A DNA stretch of 64,000 nucleotides from Chitinophaga sp. (GCF_017745275.1 NZ_JAGHZS010000010.1:62001-126000); one strand, 5' to 3'; numbered from the stretch's first letter, positions 8,829-20,000 are shown. The notes: generated from the letters alone by a model not told the origin. Made by a program: numbers and translations.

Positions 8829-9826
8829 AACCGCTCATACAACGCGCTGTAGGCCTCTACCATTTTTTCCGCCGTGAATTTATTACTGGCATGTAAATGA
8901 CAGTCGCGCCGAGTAATAAGGCTCAGGTCTTCTACTGCAGCGGAAGCTTCTATTATATTATTTACCAGGAATCCTGTTTTGCGGTCTGCTATCAGCTCTG
9001 GCATGGAGCCTTTGTTAAAGGCTATCACCGGTGTACCGCAGTGCATGGCTTCTGCCACGCTCAGGCCAAAGGGCTCATTAAACAGGATGGGATGTAATAA
9101 AGCCTGTGCTCTGCCCAGCAGTTCGCTGCGTTGCCGGCCGCCTACCGGTCCTATATATTGGATTTGTTCCTCATCGATATATGGTTTTACTTTCTCCAGG
9201 TAGTAGGCTTCATCCTGGACAATGCCGGCAATTATCAACCGCCGTTTGGTGTGCAGGGCTATTTGTATGGCTTCATGGGTGCCTTTATCGGGATGAATAC
9301 GTCCATAATACAGCAGGTAATCATCCGGAGAAGGTTCGAAGGCAAAATCTGCGGGGTTGATACCATTGTAAACAGTGGCGGCGTATTCCAGGTTGGGAGC
9401 CCGGTCGGCGTTGCTGATAGATACATAACTCACACGGTCGTTATACCGCTGGTATACCGGTAATATTTTGGGAGAAGAAAAACCGTGAATAGTGGTTATC
9501 ATCGGCGTTTTGATCAACCGGGAATAGGTGAGTGGCAGGAAGTCGAAATGATTATGAATGATATCAAAATCGCCCGCCTGTTCCATGAGGTAACTGATAT
9601 GCATACACTCATTTACTTTCGCGTCTGCATCGGGGTCCTCTTCATAACCTTTGGCGCAGATCGACGACAACCGGCCGGTGGTAACGGAATCGGCGGTAGC
9701 GAAGAGGGTTACATCCAGTCCTTTTGCCGCCAGTCCTTCTGCGAGGTTGCCTGCCATTTGTTCCCAGGGGCCATAATGCCGGGGAGGGGTACGCCATGCT
9801 ACGGGGGCCAGTATCGCTATCTTCAT
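8813..9826 (-). CDS. Glycosyltransferase family 4
   Basis: A ~337-residue GT-B fold enzyme. The start MKIAILAPVAWRTPP, a HNHFDFLPL segment, YYGRIHPDKGTHEAIQIA at the nucleotide-binding domain, and the motif EPFGLSVAEAMHCGTPVIAF mark GT4. The frame could begin upstream at 9871, but ATG 9826 gives the usual family N-terminus. It converges on the glycogen/GH130 operon, so it may act on a related glycan; donor and acceptor are unknown. I see no specific evidence that it is the bacillithiol enzyme BshA, although bshC is its neighbour. The last five codons come from palindrome B. Confidence 0.85.
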   Translation of the reverse strand: MKIAILAPVAWRTPPRHYGPWEQMAGNLAEGLAAKGLDVTLFATADSVTTGRLSSICAKGYEEDPDADAKVNECMHISYLMEQAGDFDIIHNHFDFLPLTYSRLIKTPMITTIHGFSSPKILPVYQRYNDRVSYVSISNADRAPNLEYAATVYNGINPADFAFEPSPDDYLLYYGRIHPDKGTHEAIQIALHTKRRLIIAGIVQDEAYYLEKVKPYIDEEQIQYIGPVGGRQRSELLGRAQALLHPILFNEPFGLSVAEAMHCGTPVIAFNKGSMPELIADRKTGFLVNNIIEASAAVEDLSLITRRDCHLHASNKFTAEKMVEAYSALYERLALSH

Positions 9827-10063
9827 AATATATTGGGTTTCATGAAAGTTATCGGCCATATAGCCATCCATCCCATTACCCCTTTCAAAACAAGCGCCAA
9901 AAGAAAAATACTTTGAGGCTCATCCTTTGCGTCTTTGCTGCTTTGCAGCTCTGCGTGAATCCGCCCTGCTATACCGGCCAACCATAAATTGACCAACCAA
10001 TTAAGTATTTACCTAACTTCGTACATTCAAAAATTTCGATGTATTGGCACTGCATCGATCTTT

Positions 10064-10085
10064 AATTGGTAATTCGTAATTCGAA
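10064..10085. repeat. Solo AATTACG-class heptads
   Basis: About two and a half copies of the 7-bp unit TAATTCG (complement CGAATTA) directly upstream of the bshC start codon. No opposing arm is visible within the 194-bp intergenic stretch. The rest of that stretch holds a short CGATG/CATCG hairpin (about 10037-10061) and nothing else I recognise. Confidence 0.6.
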
Positions 10086-10092
10086 ACTCAAT

Positions 10093-11685
10093 ATGCTGGA
10101 GTATATTCCTTATGGGAAAACTGGTTATTTTAACCAGCTGGTAACAGATTTTTTAGCAGAGCATCCGCAGATAAGACCATTTTATACCTATTCTCCTGTA
10201 CATCCGGACTTTGCCGCAGCTATTAAAGCCAGGCAAAATTTTGATACACCGAGAGCCGCGCTGGTAGCCGCCCTGGAAGCACAATATGCTTCGCTTGCAC
10301 CCACCAAAGCCGTGCAGGACAATATCACCGCCCTGTTGCAGCCCACTACGTTTACGGTATGTACCGCGCACCAACCCAATATCTTCACCGGTTATCTTTA
10401 TTTCGCATATAAAATTCTGCAAACCATCAAGCTTTGCACTACCCTGAAGCAGCAATTTCCGCAGCATAATTTTGTGCCGGTATATTATATGGGTAGTGAA
10501 GATGCAGACCTGGAGGAACTAGGCAGCATTTATATAGACGGGAAAACACTTACCTGGAATACCAGCCAGCAGGGCGCAGTAGGCCGTATGCATCCTGAAG
10601 GACTGGAAGCCATGCTGGCAGATGTAAAGAAAGCCATCGGTTATGCCCCTCATGCGGATGAACTGATGGAACTGCTGCGTAAAGCTTATCTCGGGCATAA
10701 AAATATACAGGAAGCCACCCTGTACCTGGTAGACGCCCTGTTTGGCCGCTATGGCCTGGTGGTACTGGTACCGGATAGCCCGGCATTAAAGCGTTTATAC
10801 CTACCCGTTATAAAGGATGAATTATTTAACCAGGTGTCTTATGGTATCGTCAACGATACCCTGGCAAAATTGACGGAGCATTATAAAATGCAGGCCAATC
10901 CCCGGGAAATAAATCTTTTTTATTTACAGGATGGAATGCGTGAACGCATTGTACGCGATGGTGATCAGTGGAAAGTATTACACACCTCGTTGACTTTTAC
11001 CGCCGCTTCCCTGGAAGCAGAGCTGGAGGCACATCCTGAGCGCTTCAGTCCCAATGTGATTTTGCGTGGTATGTTCCAGGAAACCATATTGCCTAACCTG
11101 GCCTTTATAGGTGGAGGTGGTGAAATTGCCTACTGGCTGGAGCTACAGCAATTATTTGCACATTACAAAGTACCATTCCCGATCTTGTTATTGCGCAATT
11201 CCCTGTTGTTGACCGACGAGTTATCGCGCCAAAGAATGCAGAAGCTGGGCATCAACGTCAACGAGCTGTTTAAGCGTACAGAAGATATCGTCAATGACTA
11301 TGTAAAGCAACATACCAATGCTTCGCTGGTACTGAAAGATGAATATGCCGCTGTAGAGCAGTTGTTCGATGCACTTGAAGCCAAGGCCCGCAGTATTGAT
11401 GTGACGCTGGTGGCCACCACCGGCTCTGAGAGAACAAAGGCATTGAAGTCAATCGGCAAGCTGGAACATAAATTCCTGCGTGCAGAAAAGAAAAAGTTTG
11501 CCTGGCAAACAGACCAGATCCGCCAGTTAAAAAATAAACTGTTCCCTGCCGGCTCCTTGCAGGAGCGTAAGGAAAACCTACTGCCCTGGTACGCTGCCGA
11601 AGGTCCGGCTTTCTTCGACCAGGTGTTGGCGGCCATTGACCCGGTTACTGATCAGTTTACCATTATGGATATTCCAGCTAAATAA
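10093..11685 (+). CDS. bshC: Bacillithiol biosynthesis cysteine-adding enzyme
   Basis: A 530-residue BshC, the last enzyme of bacillithiol synthesis, adding cysteine to GlcN-malate. Recognised from the start MLEYIPYGKTGYFNQLV, the VCTAHQPNIFTGYLYF segment, YYMGSEDADLEELG and the terminal NLLPWYAAEG-FFDQVL-TDQFTIMDI region; a coiled-coil section precedes the end. The frame extends to 10066, but the upstream codons lie in heptad repeats, so ATG 10093 is preferred. bshA and bshB are not in the window. A strong terminator follows. Confidence 0.93.
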   Translation: MLEYIPYGKTGYFNQLVTDFLAEHPQIRPFYTYSPVHPDFAAAIKARQNFDTPRAALVAALEAQYASLAPTKAVQDNITALLQPTTFTVCTAHQPNIFTGYLYFAYKILQTIKLCTTLKQQFPQHNFVPVYYMGSEDADLEELGSIYIDGKTLTWNTSQQGAVGRMHPEGLEAMLADVKKAIGYAPHADELMELLRKAYLGHKNIQEATLYLVDALFGRYGLVVLVPDSPALKRLYLPVIKDELFNQVSYGIVNDTLAKLTEHYKMQANPREINLFYLQDGMRERIVRDGDQWKVLHTSLTFTAASLEAELEAHPERFSPNVILRGMFQETILPNLAFIGGGGEIAYWLELQQLFAHYKVPFPILLLRNSLLLTDELSRQRMQKLGINVNELFKRTEDIVNDYVKQHTNASLVLKDEYAAVEQLFDALEAKARSIDVTLVATTGSERTKALKSIGKLEHKFLRAEKKKFAWQTDQIRQLKNKLFPAGSLQERKENLLPWYAAEGPAFFDQVLAAIDPVTDQFTIMDIPAK

Positions 11686-11706
11686 GCTCATATACGATAT
11701 TTAAAG

Positions 11707-11742
11707 CAACATAGCACCGCATGCCGCGGTGCTATGTTGTTT
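11707..11742 (+). terminator. Intrinsic terminator after bshC
   Basis: A perfect 14-bp stem (CAACATAGCACCGC / GCGGTGCTATGTTG) with a 5-nt loop ATCCC-like (ATGCC) and a following TTTT, 21 bp after the bshC stop. Confidence 0.9.
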
Positions 11743-11893
11743 TAATCGTTAAATTCATCTTGTTACATATGCGAACGGCCACTGTGCAGTATCGAACAAT
11801 TTATGTATAATTTTAATTTGTACAGTATTGTTAATGATGTAGCGCAGGCCATGGCATTTCCTTTGTCCTCCCTGCTGCAAGCAACACATCACT

Positions 11894-14263
11894 ATGTTTA
11901 AAAACTATTTAGCGATTGCCTGGCGTAATCTCGTAAAAGACCGCCGGTTTGCTCTCCTCAACCTGGTTGGTCTTTCCACAGGCCTGGCTTGCGCCCTCCT
12001 CATTTACATCTGGGTAAATGATGAATTGCAGATGGACCGTTTTCATAAAAAAGAAGCTACCCTTTACCAGGTATTGGAAAACCGGGTACAGGCCAGTGGT
12101 ATCTGGACCGCCCAATCTTCCCCGGTTGCCATGGGAGATGCATTGGTAAAGCAAATACCGGAAGTGGAACGGGCCGTGGTCACCGATTGGATTGGTGGAG
12201 CTACCCTGTCTGTTAATAATGAAAAGAACGTCAAAGCAGACGGAAAATATGCCGGCAAAGATTTCTTCAATATGTTCTCCTATGACCTGATCCAGGGTAA
12301 TGCCGGCCAGGTGTTACAGGAGAAGAAGTCTATTGTGTTATCTGACCAGTTGGCGGAGAAACTATTTGGCACTACCAGCAATATCATCGGCAAAACGGTG
12401 GAGATGCAGCATGAAGAGCAGTTCATGGTCACTGGTGTGTTCAAATCGCCGGGTGTGCATTCGTCTGACCGGTTCGATTTTGTACTCCCTGCCATGGCCT
12501 ATCAACGGATAGCTGATAACCTGGATAACTGGAGAAGTACATGCCCTTCTACTTACGTGACGCTGAAGCCCGGTACCGATCCGGTGAAGTTGAATGCGAA
12601 ACTGGCTGATTTTATTAAACGTAATACCAATAATGAAGTCACCCACCGTACGCCGTTCTTGCAGCAGTATTCCACGCGCTACCTGTATGGGCGCTATGAA
12701 AATGGCGTGCAGGTGGGCGGAAGAATAGAGTATGTCAGGCTCTTTTCTCTCATTGCTATTTTTATCCTGGTCATCGCCTGTATTAATTTCATGAACCTGT
12801 CTACCGCCAAGGCTTCCGGCAGGGCCAAAGAAGTAGGTGTGAAGAAAGCCATGGGCGCTGGCCGTGGATCACTCGTGCTGCAATTCCTGGGAGAATCTGT
12901 GTTAATGGCCTTCCTGGCGCTTTCGCTCGCTATCGTACTGGTAATGTTTGCCCTTCCTGCTTTCAATAATATTACCAGCAAACAATTGGCCTTGTCTCAC
13001 CTCGGCCCCGGCTTCATAGTATCTGTATTGATCATTACCCTGTTAACCGGCTTGCTGGCAGGCAGTTATCCGGCGCTTTATCTTTCCGGCTTCAAACCGG
13101 CGCTGGTGTTGAAAGGAAAGCTAAGAGGCACAGTAGGAGAACTGGTAGTCAGAAAAGGATTGGTAGTTTTTCAATTCAGTCTTTCAATTGTCCTGATCAT
13201 CGCGGTGCTGGTGATTTACCGCCAGATCAGCTTTATACAAAACAAAAACCTGGGTTACGACACAGACCATATCATCACGTTTACCAAAGAAGGGAAGCTG
13301 GATAATGCCAAAGCGCAGGATGCTTTCCTGGCGGAAATGAAGAATATTCCCGGTGTGATCAATGCCTCCAGTATAGCGCATTCCCTGACCGGCCACAGCT
13401 CTGGCACCTCCGGTGTGATATGGGAAGGAAAAGATGTGAAAGATAAAACAGAGTTCGAGGTAGTGCCTGTTGATTACGACCTGCTGCAAACGCTGGACAT
13501 CAAAATAAAAGAGGGCAGGGGATTTTCCCGCGACTTCGGTACAGACACGTCCATGATCATCTTCAATGAAGCGGCCATCAAATTCATGGGCATGCGGCAG
13601 CCTATTGGCAAAGAGGTGGAGTTATGGGACTCGAAAATGCATATTGGCGGAGTGGTAAAAGATTTTCACTTTCAATCGCTGCACGACAAAGTGAAGCCCC
13701 TGTTTTTTATCCTGGATAAGTCCGCCGCTTATAAGTTTGTAGTGAAGCTGGAAGCAGATAAGGAAAAGACAGCCATTGCCCGCTTAGGACAGCTCTATCA
13801 GCAGTTTAACCCTGGCTTTTCCTTCGACTACAGGTTTCTTGACAGCAATTACGATAAGATGTATACCGCCGAGAAACAGGTGTCTTTGTTGTCCCGTTAT
13901 TTCGCCGGGCTGGCCATCCTGATTTCCTGTTTAGGTTTATTCGGGCTGGCTGCGTTCACTGCCCAGCGTAGGCTGAAGGAAATTGGTATCCGGAAAGTAT
14001 TGGGAGCTACCGAGGGAACCATCGTGGTGATGTTATCAAAAGATTTCCTGAAGCTGGTGGGAATTGCCATTCTCATTGCATTTCCAGTGGCCTGGTGGGC
14101 CAGCAGCCAATGGTTGAAGGGCTTCGCCTATAGCATTCATATTGGCCCGGGTATATTTATAGCGGCAGCTATTTTGATAGTGTTAATCACGTTAGCGACC
14201 ATTAGTTTCCAATCGGTGAAAGCCGCGTTAACGAATCCGGTGAAGAGCTTAAGAACAGAGTAG
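11894..14263 (+). CDS. ABC transporter permease (MacB/FtsX type)
   Basis: A 789-residue inner-membrane permease with the duplicated Bacteroidota architecture: TM helix near residues 20-42, MacB periplasmic domain, three TM helices of an FtsX domain (about 280-400), a second TM/periplasmic domain, and a terminal FtsX domain (about 675-785). The motifs KEVGVKKAMGAGRGSLVLQF and KEIGIRKVLGATEGTIVVML are the paired FtsX coupling segments. Relatives couple to a separate ATPase to move lipoproteins, peptides or drugs; no ATPase gene is adjacent. Substrate unknown. Confidence 0.9.
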   Translation: MFKNYLAIAWRNLVKDRRFALLNLVGLSTGLACALLIYIWVNDELQMDRFHKKEATLYQVLENRVQASGIWTAQSSPVAMGDALVKQIPEVERAVVTDWIGGATLSVNNEKNVKADGKYAGKDFFNMFSYDLIQGNAGQVLQEKKSIVLSDQLAEKLFGTTSNIIGKTVEMQHEEQFMVTGVFKSPGVHSSDRFDFVLPAMAYQRIADNLDNWRSTCPSTYVTLKPGTDPVKLNAKLADFIKRNTNNEVTHRTPFLQQYSTRYLYGRYENGVQVGGRIEYVRLFSLIAIFILVIACINFMNLSTAKASGRAKEVGVKKAMGAGRGSLVLQFLGESVLMAFLALSLAIVLVMFALPAFNNITSKQLALSHLGPGFIVSVLIITLLTGLLAGSYPALYLSGFKPALVLKGKLRGTVGELVVRKGLVVFQFSLSIVLIIAVLVIYRQISFIQNKNLGYDTDHIITFTKEGKLDNAKAQDAFLAEMKNIPGVINASSIAHSLTGHSSGTSGVIWEGKDVKDKTEFEVVPVDYDLLQTLDIKIKEGRGFSRDFGTDTSMIIFNEAAIKFMGMRQPIGKEVELWDSKMHIGGVVKDFHFQSLHDKVKPLFFILDKSAAYKFVVKLEADKEKTAIARLGQLYQQFNPGFSFDYRFLDSNYDKMYTAEKQVSLLSRYFAGLAILISCLGLFGLAAFTAQRRLKEIGIRKVLGATEGTIVVMLSKDFLKLVGIAILIAFPVAWWASSQWLKGFAYSIHIGPGIFIAAAILIVLITLATISFQSVKAALTNPVKSLRTE

Positions 14264-14265
14264 GA

Positions 14266-14397
14266 GAAAAAATTACGAATTACGAATTACGGATTTGTGG
14301 GTAGATAGTGAACGCGAGTATTACCTTCGCTTATATCTACCCACAAATCCGTAATTCGTAATTCGTAATTCGTAATTCGTAATTCGTAATTTTTTTT
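14266..14397. repeat. Long palindrome C (AATTACG class)
   Basis: The left arm (14266-14307) has about three AATTACG heptads followed by GGATTTGTGGGTAGATA. The right arm (14334-14397) has the complement with about five heptads (GTAATTC) and a T8 tract. The loop is ~26 bp. It lies at the convergent border of the permease gene and the FUSC gene. The T tract makes this copy more terminator-like than the others. Confidence 0.9.
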
Positions 14398-16609
14398 ACG
14401 CTCTTGTCAGCGCTTTCCCCATATCCCTTATCAGCGAGAGGATGGCTATCAACTGATCGTGAACCTGTTTGGTTTCCAGCATTTCATCGCGGGTAGTCGT
14501 AGCGCCCATGCCCTCATTGATTTCCTGTTGCCTTTTATGTACCAGTGATTCCAGGTGATCGTCCAGGCGGTCGAAGGCGTGGACTTGTGGCGAAATGCTG
14601 GCACTGGCGTTAGTGGCAGGATCAATCATCAGCATCAGCTGATCCATATTGTGCAGCAGGTAGTCGGTGATTTCCCGGTATTCAGGCCTGGGGAACAGTA
14701 CGCCATGGTGCATGCTGTAGGCGGCCAGTGCTGCAGTATGAGAAGTAAGTGTGTGATTCAGCACCACATAGTGATAGACTTGTGAAGCATTTTTTTGTTT
14801 GCTCTTAGGTTCTGACAGCATGCGCTGGAAAGCCGCCATCATGTTGGCGGAAGCCACATAGGTATCTTTCCTGGCCAGCTTAAAATCAGTCACTGCTACT
14901 TTTTCATTGGAGTAAGCCCGCATTACCAGTTCGAAATATTTGCGGTTGGTCTCCATCATTTTCTTCATGTAGTCCGGCAGGAAGTTATGTTCCCAGGCCG
15001 GCCACAGCAGCATATTGGCAAAGAAAGCGATGCCTCCGCCAATGAAGGTATCGAGTACCCGTTGTGTTACGTTGGCAAGATCCGACGGATGCAGGAAGTG
15101 CAGGAGGAAAATGATAAAAGGCGTTACAAAAAATACACTGAGTGTATACTGGAAGCTCATAAAGCTGTAAGATCCCAGGATACATAGCAGCATGGCGATA
15201 AAAATAACCGTGTTGTTATGTGTGAGATATAGCAGCCCGGCGGCGAATAAAGCGCCGGTAACGGTGCCGATTAAACGTTGTATACTGCGTGATTTTGTCA
15301 GGCCGAACCCGGGCTTCAGGATTACAACAATAGTGAGGAGTATCCAGTAAACGCGGTCGAGGTGCAATACCACGCCCAGCCCGTAGCCCAATACTGTGGC
15401 CAGGCTTACGCGGATGGCATGGCGGAAAATATGCGACTTGAATGTGAGGTTATCGCGGAACGTTTCGAAATCATATTTCTGCCGCGTGGTGAATTTCGAT
15501 AGTTCCAGTTTAGGATCAATGGACTCGTCTTTCAGTCGTTCCAGGCGGGTAAGCCTATGCAGGTTATAAATGCGCTGCGCCATGTCCTGCAGGTTTTGCA
15601 GGATATTGGTGAGCGGGATAGTCCGTGTTCTTTCCTTGAGGGTAGGGAGTTTCAGGGTAATGTCGGCGATGGCCTGTTTCACCTTCTCCATTTCAAATTT
15701 CAGGTTGGTTTTGGGCAGGGAGCGTTGTCCCGCTGCTACGGCCAACCCTATGTTTTGTAACTCTGCAGTGAATTCGAGGATGAGGGCATGGAATTTTTCC
15801 AGTATTTCCAGGTCTTTGAAATCGGCCTGCAGGGCGTTGTAATCTGTTTGTGAGGCCATGATCTGTTCCTGCAGGTCCACCATGTCGAGGAATATCAGCA
15901 CCATGCTTTTGTTGATGCTGGTAGTACCTTGTTGGGCGGAGCGCCTTTTCAGCAGCAGTTCGCGTACCTGTTCCTGTTTTTCGTTTACAATCACCTGTTG
16001 CGCCAGTACGGCTTTATAATTGTCGGCTACGTTAACGCCGGGGGTATAAAAATTGGCCCTTGTTTCCAGGTAGCGGGCAGTTTGAATAATACAGTCGCCC
16101 AACGCCTGTTGTACATTCAGGTACGGGCGGATCTGCCAGAGCGTGAGGGCCAGTACGGCGTACCAGATACTGCCCAATAGCGCCATGGAGGCATGCAGCA
16201 GGGTCAGCTTCGGGGTGAGTTGTGTTTCTCCCAGTATGGATACCATTACCAGCAGCGCGGCGGTACCGATATTGCCGCCACGGTTGCCATACACCAGTAA
16301 CATGGCGAACATAAAGCAGCAGCCTATTATCCATAGCGCCATCGGAATGGCGTAGGGGATGAGCAGCCCGGTACCCAGGGCTGTAATGAAAATGAGGATG
16401 GTGCTGATGATCAATCCATTTCGTTTATGGATGATCGTGCCGGGAACGTCGCTGAGCGCCGTACACAAGGCTCCCATCGACATGGCAATGCCCAGATCCA
16501 GCTTGTCCATTCCGGCAAATACAAGGGATGGTACTACCACGCTGATGGTGGTACGCATGCCGTTGCTGAAATGATAACTGTAAAGGAAGTTTTTAATATT
16601 GTTGATCAC
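14396..16609 (-). CDS. FUSC/YccS-like inner-membrane protein
   Basis: About 737 residues with two blocks of hydrophobic helices (about residues 20-160 and 390-520 of the mature frame), each followed by a soluble helical region: the layout of FUSC (aromatic-acid exporter/YccS-YhfK) proteins. The segment YGLGVVLHLDRVYWILLTIVVILKPGFG is typical. The longest frame starts at ATG 16681, but its first ~15 residues (MLSAFCFLLP) are translated from palindrome D. I prefer GTG 16609, which gives VINNIKNFLYSYHFSNGM, a family-like N-terminus. Function in Bacteroidota is unproven. Confidence 0.8.
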   Translation of the reverse strand: MINNIKNFLYSYHFSNGMRTTISVVVPSLVFAGMDKLDLGIAMSMGALCTALSDVPGTIIHKRNGLIISTILIFITALGTGLLIPYAIPMALWIIGCCFMFAMLLVYGNRGGNIGTAALLVMVSILGETQLTPKLTLLHASMALLGSIWYAVLALTLWQIRPYLNVQQALGDCIIQTARYLETRANFYTPGVNVADNYKAVLAQQVIVNEKQEQVRELLLKRRSAQQGTTSINKSMVLIFLDMVDLQEQIMASQTDYNALQADFKDLEILEKFHALILEFTAELQNIGLAVAAGQRSLPKTNLKFEMEKVKQAIADITLKLPTLKERTRTIPLTNILQNLQDMAQRIYNLHRLTRLERLKDESIDPKLELSKFTTRQKYDFETFRDNLTFKSHIFRHAIRVSLATVLGYGLGVVLHLDRVYWILLTIVVILKPGFGLTKSRSIQRLIGTVTGALFAAGLLYLTHNNTVIFIAMLLCILGSYSFMSFQYTLSVFFVTPFIIFLLHFLHPSDLANVTQRVLDTFIGGGIAFFANMLLWPAWEHNFLPDYMKKMMETNRKYFELVMRAYSNEKVAVTDFKLARKDTYVASANMMAAFQRMLSEPKSKQKNASQVYHYVVLNHTLTSHTAALAAYSMHHGVLFPRPEYREITDYLLHNMDQLMLMIDPATNASASISPQVHAFDRLDDHLESLVHKRQQEINEGMGATTTRDEMLETKQVHDQLIAILSLIRDMGKALTRA

Positions 16610-16653
16610 CTGTTCTGTTCGCAAACGATATGGGTTTTGTGGCGCAAAGATAG

Positions 16654-16803
16654 GGAGCAGAAAGCAGAAAGCAGAAAGCAAAAAGCTATTGTAGCGGATG
16701 GATCTCAGCGGGTATAATCAGTTTAATCCTGTTCACAGACAAAATCCGCTGAGATCCATCCGCTACAATAGCTTTTTGCTTTCTGCTTTCTGCTTTCTGC
16801 CCC
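16654..16803. repeat. Long palindrome D (GCNNAAA class) in divergent region
   Basis: Near-perfect 57-bp arms (about 16654-16711 and 16746-16803) around a 34-bp loop. The arm is GCAGAAA three times, GCAAAAA, then GCTATTGTAGCGGATGG and ATCTCAGCGG. Both arms carry exactly this order. It lies between the divergent FUSC and smc genes. The remaining 16804-16960 stretch is AT-rich with no gene that I can see. Confidence 0.92.
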
Positions 16804-16966
16804 TTATTTGGTATTTTTCTCACACCCAATTTAATTCTAATTGATCTTTTTACTATATTTATAACCAGTCTATTACAGTTTTGAAGCGTGCTGCGTGCGG
16901 GAGTAAATGACGCCTGATTGTGTATAAATAATCAGGTGATATTATCGCATCTCACTTAAATTACTT

Positions 16967-16993
16967 TTTGATTCGGGTAAAATTATATCTTTG
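16967..16993 (+). promoter_or_regulatory. Bacteroidota-type promoter of smc
   Basis: A perfect -7 box TATCTTTG (TAnnTTTG) at 16986-16993 with TTTG at 16967-16970. The 15-bp spacing is a little short. It is 27 bp before the smc start codon, implying a short leader. Confidence 0.6.
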
Positions 16994-17020
16994 ACGCCTT
17001 AAAAAACCTCGGAGTACGAC

Positions 17021-20000
17021 GTGCGCTTAAAAACACTAGAAATTAAAGGCTTTAAAAGTTTTGCAGATAAAACCGTTTTGCAGTTTGATGAGGGGATCAC
17101 TGGGGTGATTGGGCCAAATGGTTGCGGCAAAAGTAATATCATCGACTCCATTCGCTGGGTAATCGGCGAACACAAAATCAGCAATCTCCGCTCTGATAAC
17201 CAGGCGGGATTGGTGTTCAACGGCTCCAAAAGCCGCTCCGCAAGTGGTATGGCGGAAGTGAGCCTTACTTTCGAAAATACCAAAAATGTACTGCCCACCG
17301 AGTTCACCACGGTGACGATTACACGTAAATTCTACAAAAACGGCGACAGTGAATACCGGCTCAACGATGTGGCCTGCCGCCTGAAAGATATTCATAACCT
17401 CTTCATGGACACCGGGGTGAGTACCGATTCCTATGCCATCATTGAGTTGGGCATGGTAGACGATATCATCAAGGATAAAGAAAACAGCCGTCGCCGTATG
17501 CTGGAACAAGCGGCTGGCATCTCCATATACAAAACCCGTAAAAAGGAAGCTAAATCCAAGCTGGACGCCACAGAAGGAGATCTTAACCGTATTGAGGACC
17601 TGTTGTTTGAAATCAATAACAACCTCAAAACACTGGAAAGCCAGGCCCGCAAAGCGGAACGCTTCTATGAAGTGAAAAAAGAATACCGCGAAGTAAGTAT
17701 AGAACTGGCGAAAGCCGCCCTGGAAGGCTTCAACATCAACTTTAAAGAACTGTCGGAAACCCAGCAGGCGGAAAGCGACCGCAAACTGGCCCTGGAAACA
17801 GAAATCTTGACAGCCGAAGCTGCCGTTGAACAAGATAAGCTGCACTTCGTGGCCAAAGAAAGAGAACTGCAAACCCTGCAGAAATCTTTCAATGAACTCG
17901 TTTCTACCATCCGTACCAAGGAAAATGATAAAAACCTCGCCACCCAGCAATTAACCTATTTGCGGGAACGCGAGAAAAGCATCACCGACTTCCTCAACAA
18001 TGCAGAAGGACAACTGCAGGGACTTACTACCTCCATCGAATTTACCGAGAAACAGGTAACGGAAGAAGGAGAAGTGTTTGAGACCATGGCCGACGAACTG
18101 GACACCCTCCGCGATATGGTGGAGGACAAGAAAGAACGTTTTAACCAGAAGAAACAAGCCCTCGAAAACCTGCGTAACGACCAGCAACGCTGGCAACGTC
18201 AACAGTTTGAAGCGGAAAAGAAAGTAGCCGTTGCCGATACTTCCGTACAGAACCTGCAACGTAGTATGCAGCAACTGCAGGACGAAAAAGTGGGCCGTCT
18301 TCAACAAATTGCCCAACTGGAAACAGAAAAAGAAGCACTGCAACAAACCCTTAATACCAGCAAAACCGACCTGGAAGCCATGGTGCAGTTCCAGGAAGAA
18401 ACTAAAGGGAAAATCCTTGCCACCCAATCCGATATTGAAGGATTACGAGATAAACTGGTAGATGAGAACCGTACCCTCGATTCCAAAAAGAACGAGTTCG
18501 ACCTCCTCAAATCCCTGGTAGACAGCCTCGAAGGCTATCCGGAGAGTATTAAATTTCTCAAGAAAAATCCCGACTGGAATAATAATGCTCCCATCCTGAG
18601 TGATATATTTTTCTGTAAAGAAGAATATCGCACCTGCGTGGAAAACCTGTTGGAGCCATACTTGAGCTACTATGTGGTGAACAATGTACACGAAGCGGTA
18701 CAGGCCATACAGTTGCTCGATGCCAACAAAAAAGGGAAAGCGAATTTCTTTATTCTCGATCAGTTCCGTACAGATAATACCCCGCTGCTGGCGCCTCCCG
18801 GCACCATCCCGGCATTGGAAGTAGTGGAAATTGAAGAGAAATACAAAGGCCTTGGCCAACACCTGTTGGGGAAAGTATTTATCGGGGAAGACCTGACCCG
18901 CCTGGAATTCAGCCAGCTCGCAGATGAAAGGATGCTGCTGGTAGAAAAATCCGGCCGCATGCACCGCGGTAAATACAATATCAGCGGTGGATCTGTAGGA
19001 CTCTTTGAAGGAAAGAAACTGGGCCGGGCCAAAAACCTCGAGAAACTGGAAGTAGAGATCAAAGATCTCGAAGCCGTGGTAGGCCGCCTGAAAGTAGCCC
19101 TGCAACAAAAACACGACGAAGTATTAGGCTACAACAGCCAACTCAACGAAAATAATATCAATGCTGCGCGGGAAAAGGTAAACCAGTTGAGCAATCAGCT
19201 GTTTGGTCTCCAAAACAGGATTGAAAACTTCCACCACCTCATTGAAGCAGGCGATAAACGCCTCGAAGAAATGCAGCAATCACTGGCTACCAACCAGGAA
19301 AGCATTTCCGGCGTCAGGGATGAACTGGAAGGACTCAACGAAAGAGTGACCGAACTGCAGGACAGCATCGCTGACGCCGACCGGATGTCGCAGGAAGCCG
19401 AGCAGCAGTTTAACATGGCAACGGTGCAGTTCAATAACCAAAACCTGCAGCATACCCGTCAGCAAAGCAAGGTACAGGCGCTCAAACAGGAGCTGGAGTT
19501 TAAACGCAAGCAACTGTCGGACCTGCATGTACAGATTACCAGTAATAAAACGCAGTTGGAAGATGCCGTAGGCCATATTGCCGCTGCCGTTGAAAAACTG
19601 AGCCACGCAGACGATGGACTGGTAGAGCTGTTCCGTCAACGTGAAGAAGAAGAAAAAGCACTCAACGAAAAAGACCAGGAATACTATAACTTCCGAAACC
19701 ACCTGCAGGAGCTGGAAAGCACGCTGAGAACAAAACAGCGCGCCAGGGAGCAACTGGATCAGCAACTCAACGCCATTAAGGATAAAGTGAACGAGCTGAA
19801 ACTGCAACTGACCACCATGAAGGAAAGGCTCAGTGTGGAGTTCAAAGTGAACATCGATGAAATTATTGATGAACAACGCAGCTCCGAACTCCCGGTAGAA
19901 GAGTTGCAGGGTAGTGCTGAACGCCTGAAAAAGCGGATGGAAAATATGGGAGAAATCAACCCTACCGCCATTGAAGCTTACCAGGAAATGAAGAAAAGGT

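Noticed and set aside
8813..9826. bshA identity for the GT4 next to bshC
   Set aside because: The sequence shows only general GT4 motifs. It is on the opposite strand and converges with the glycogen/GH130 genes.
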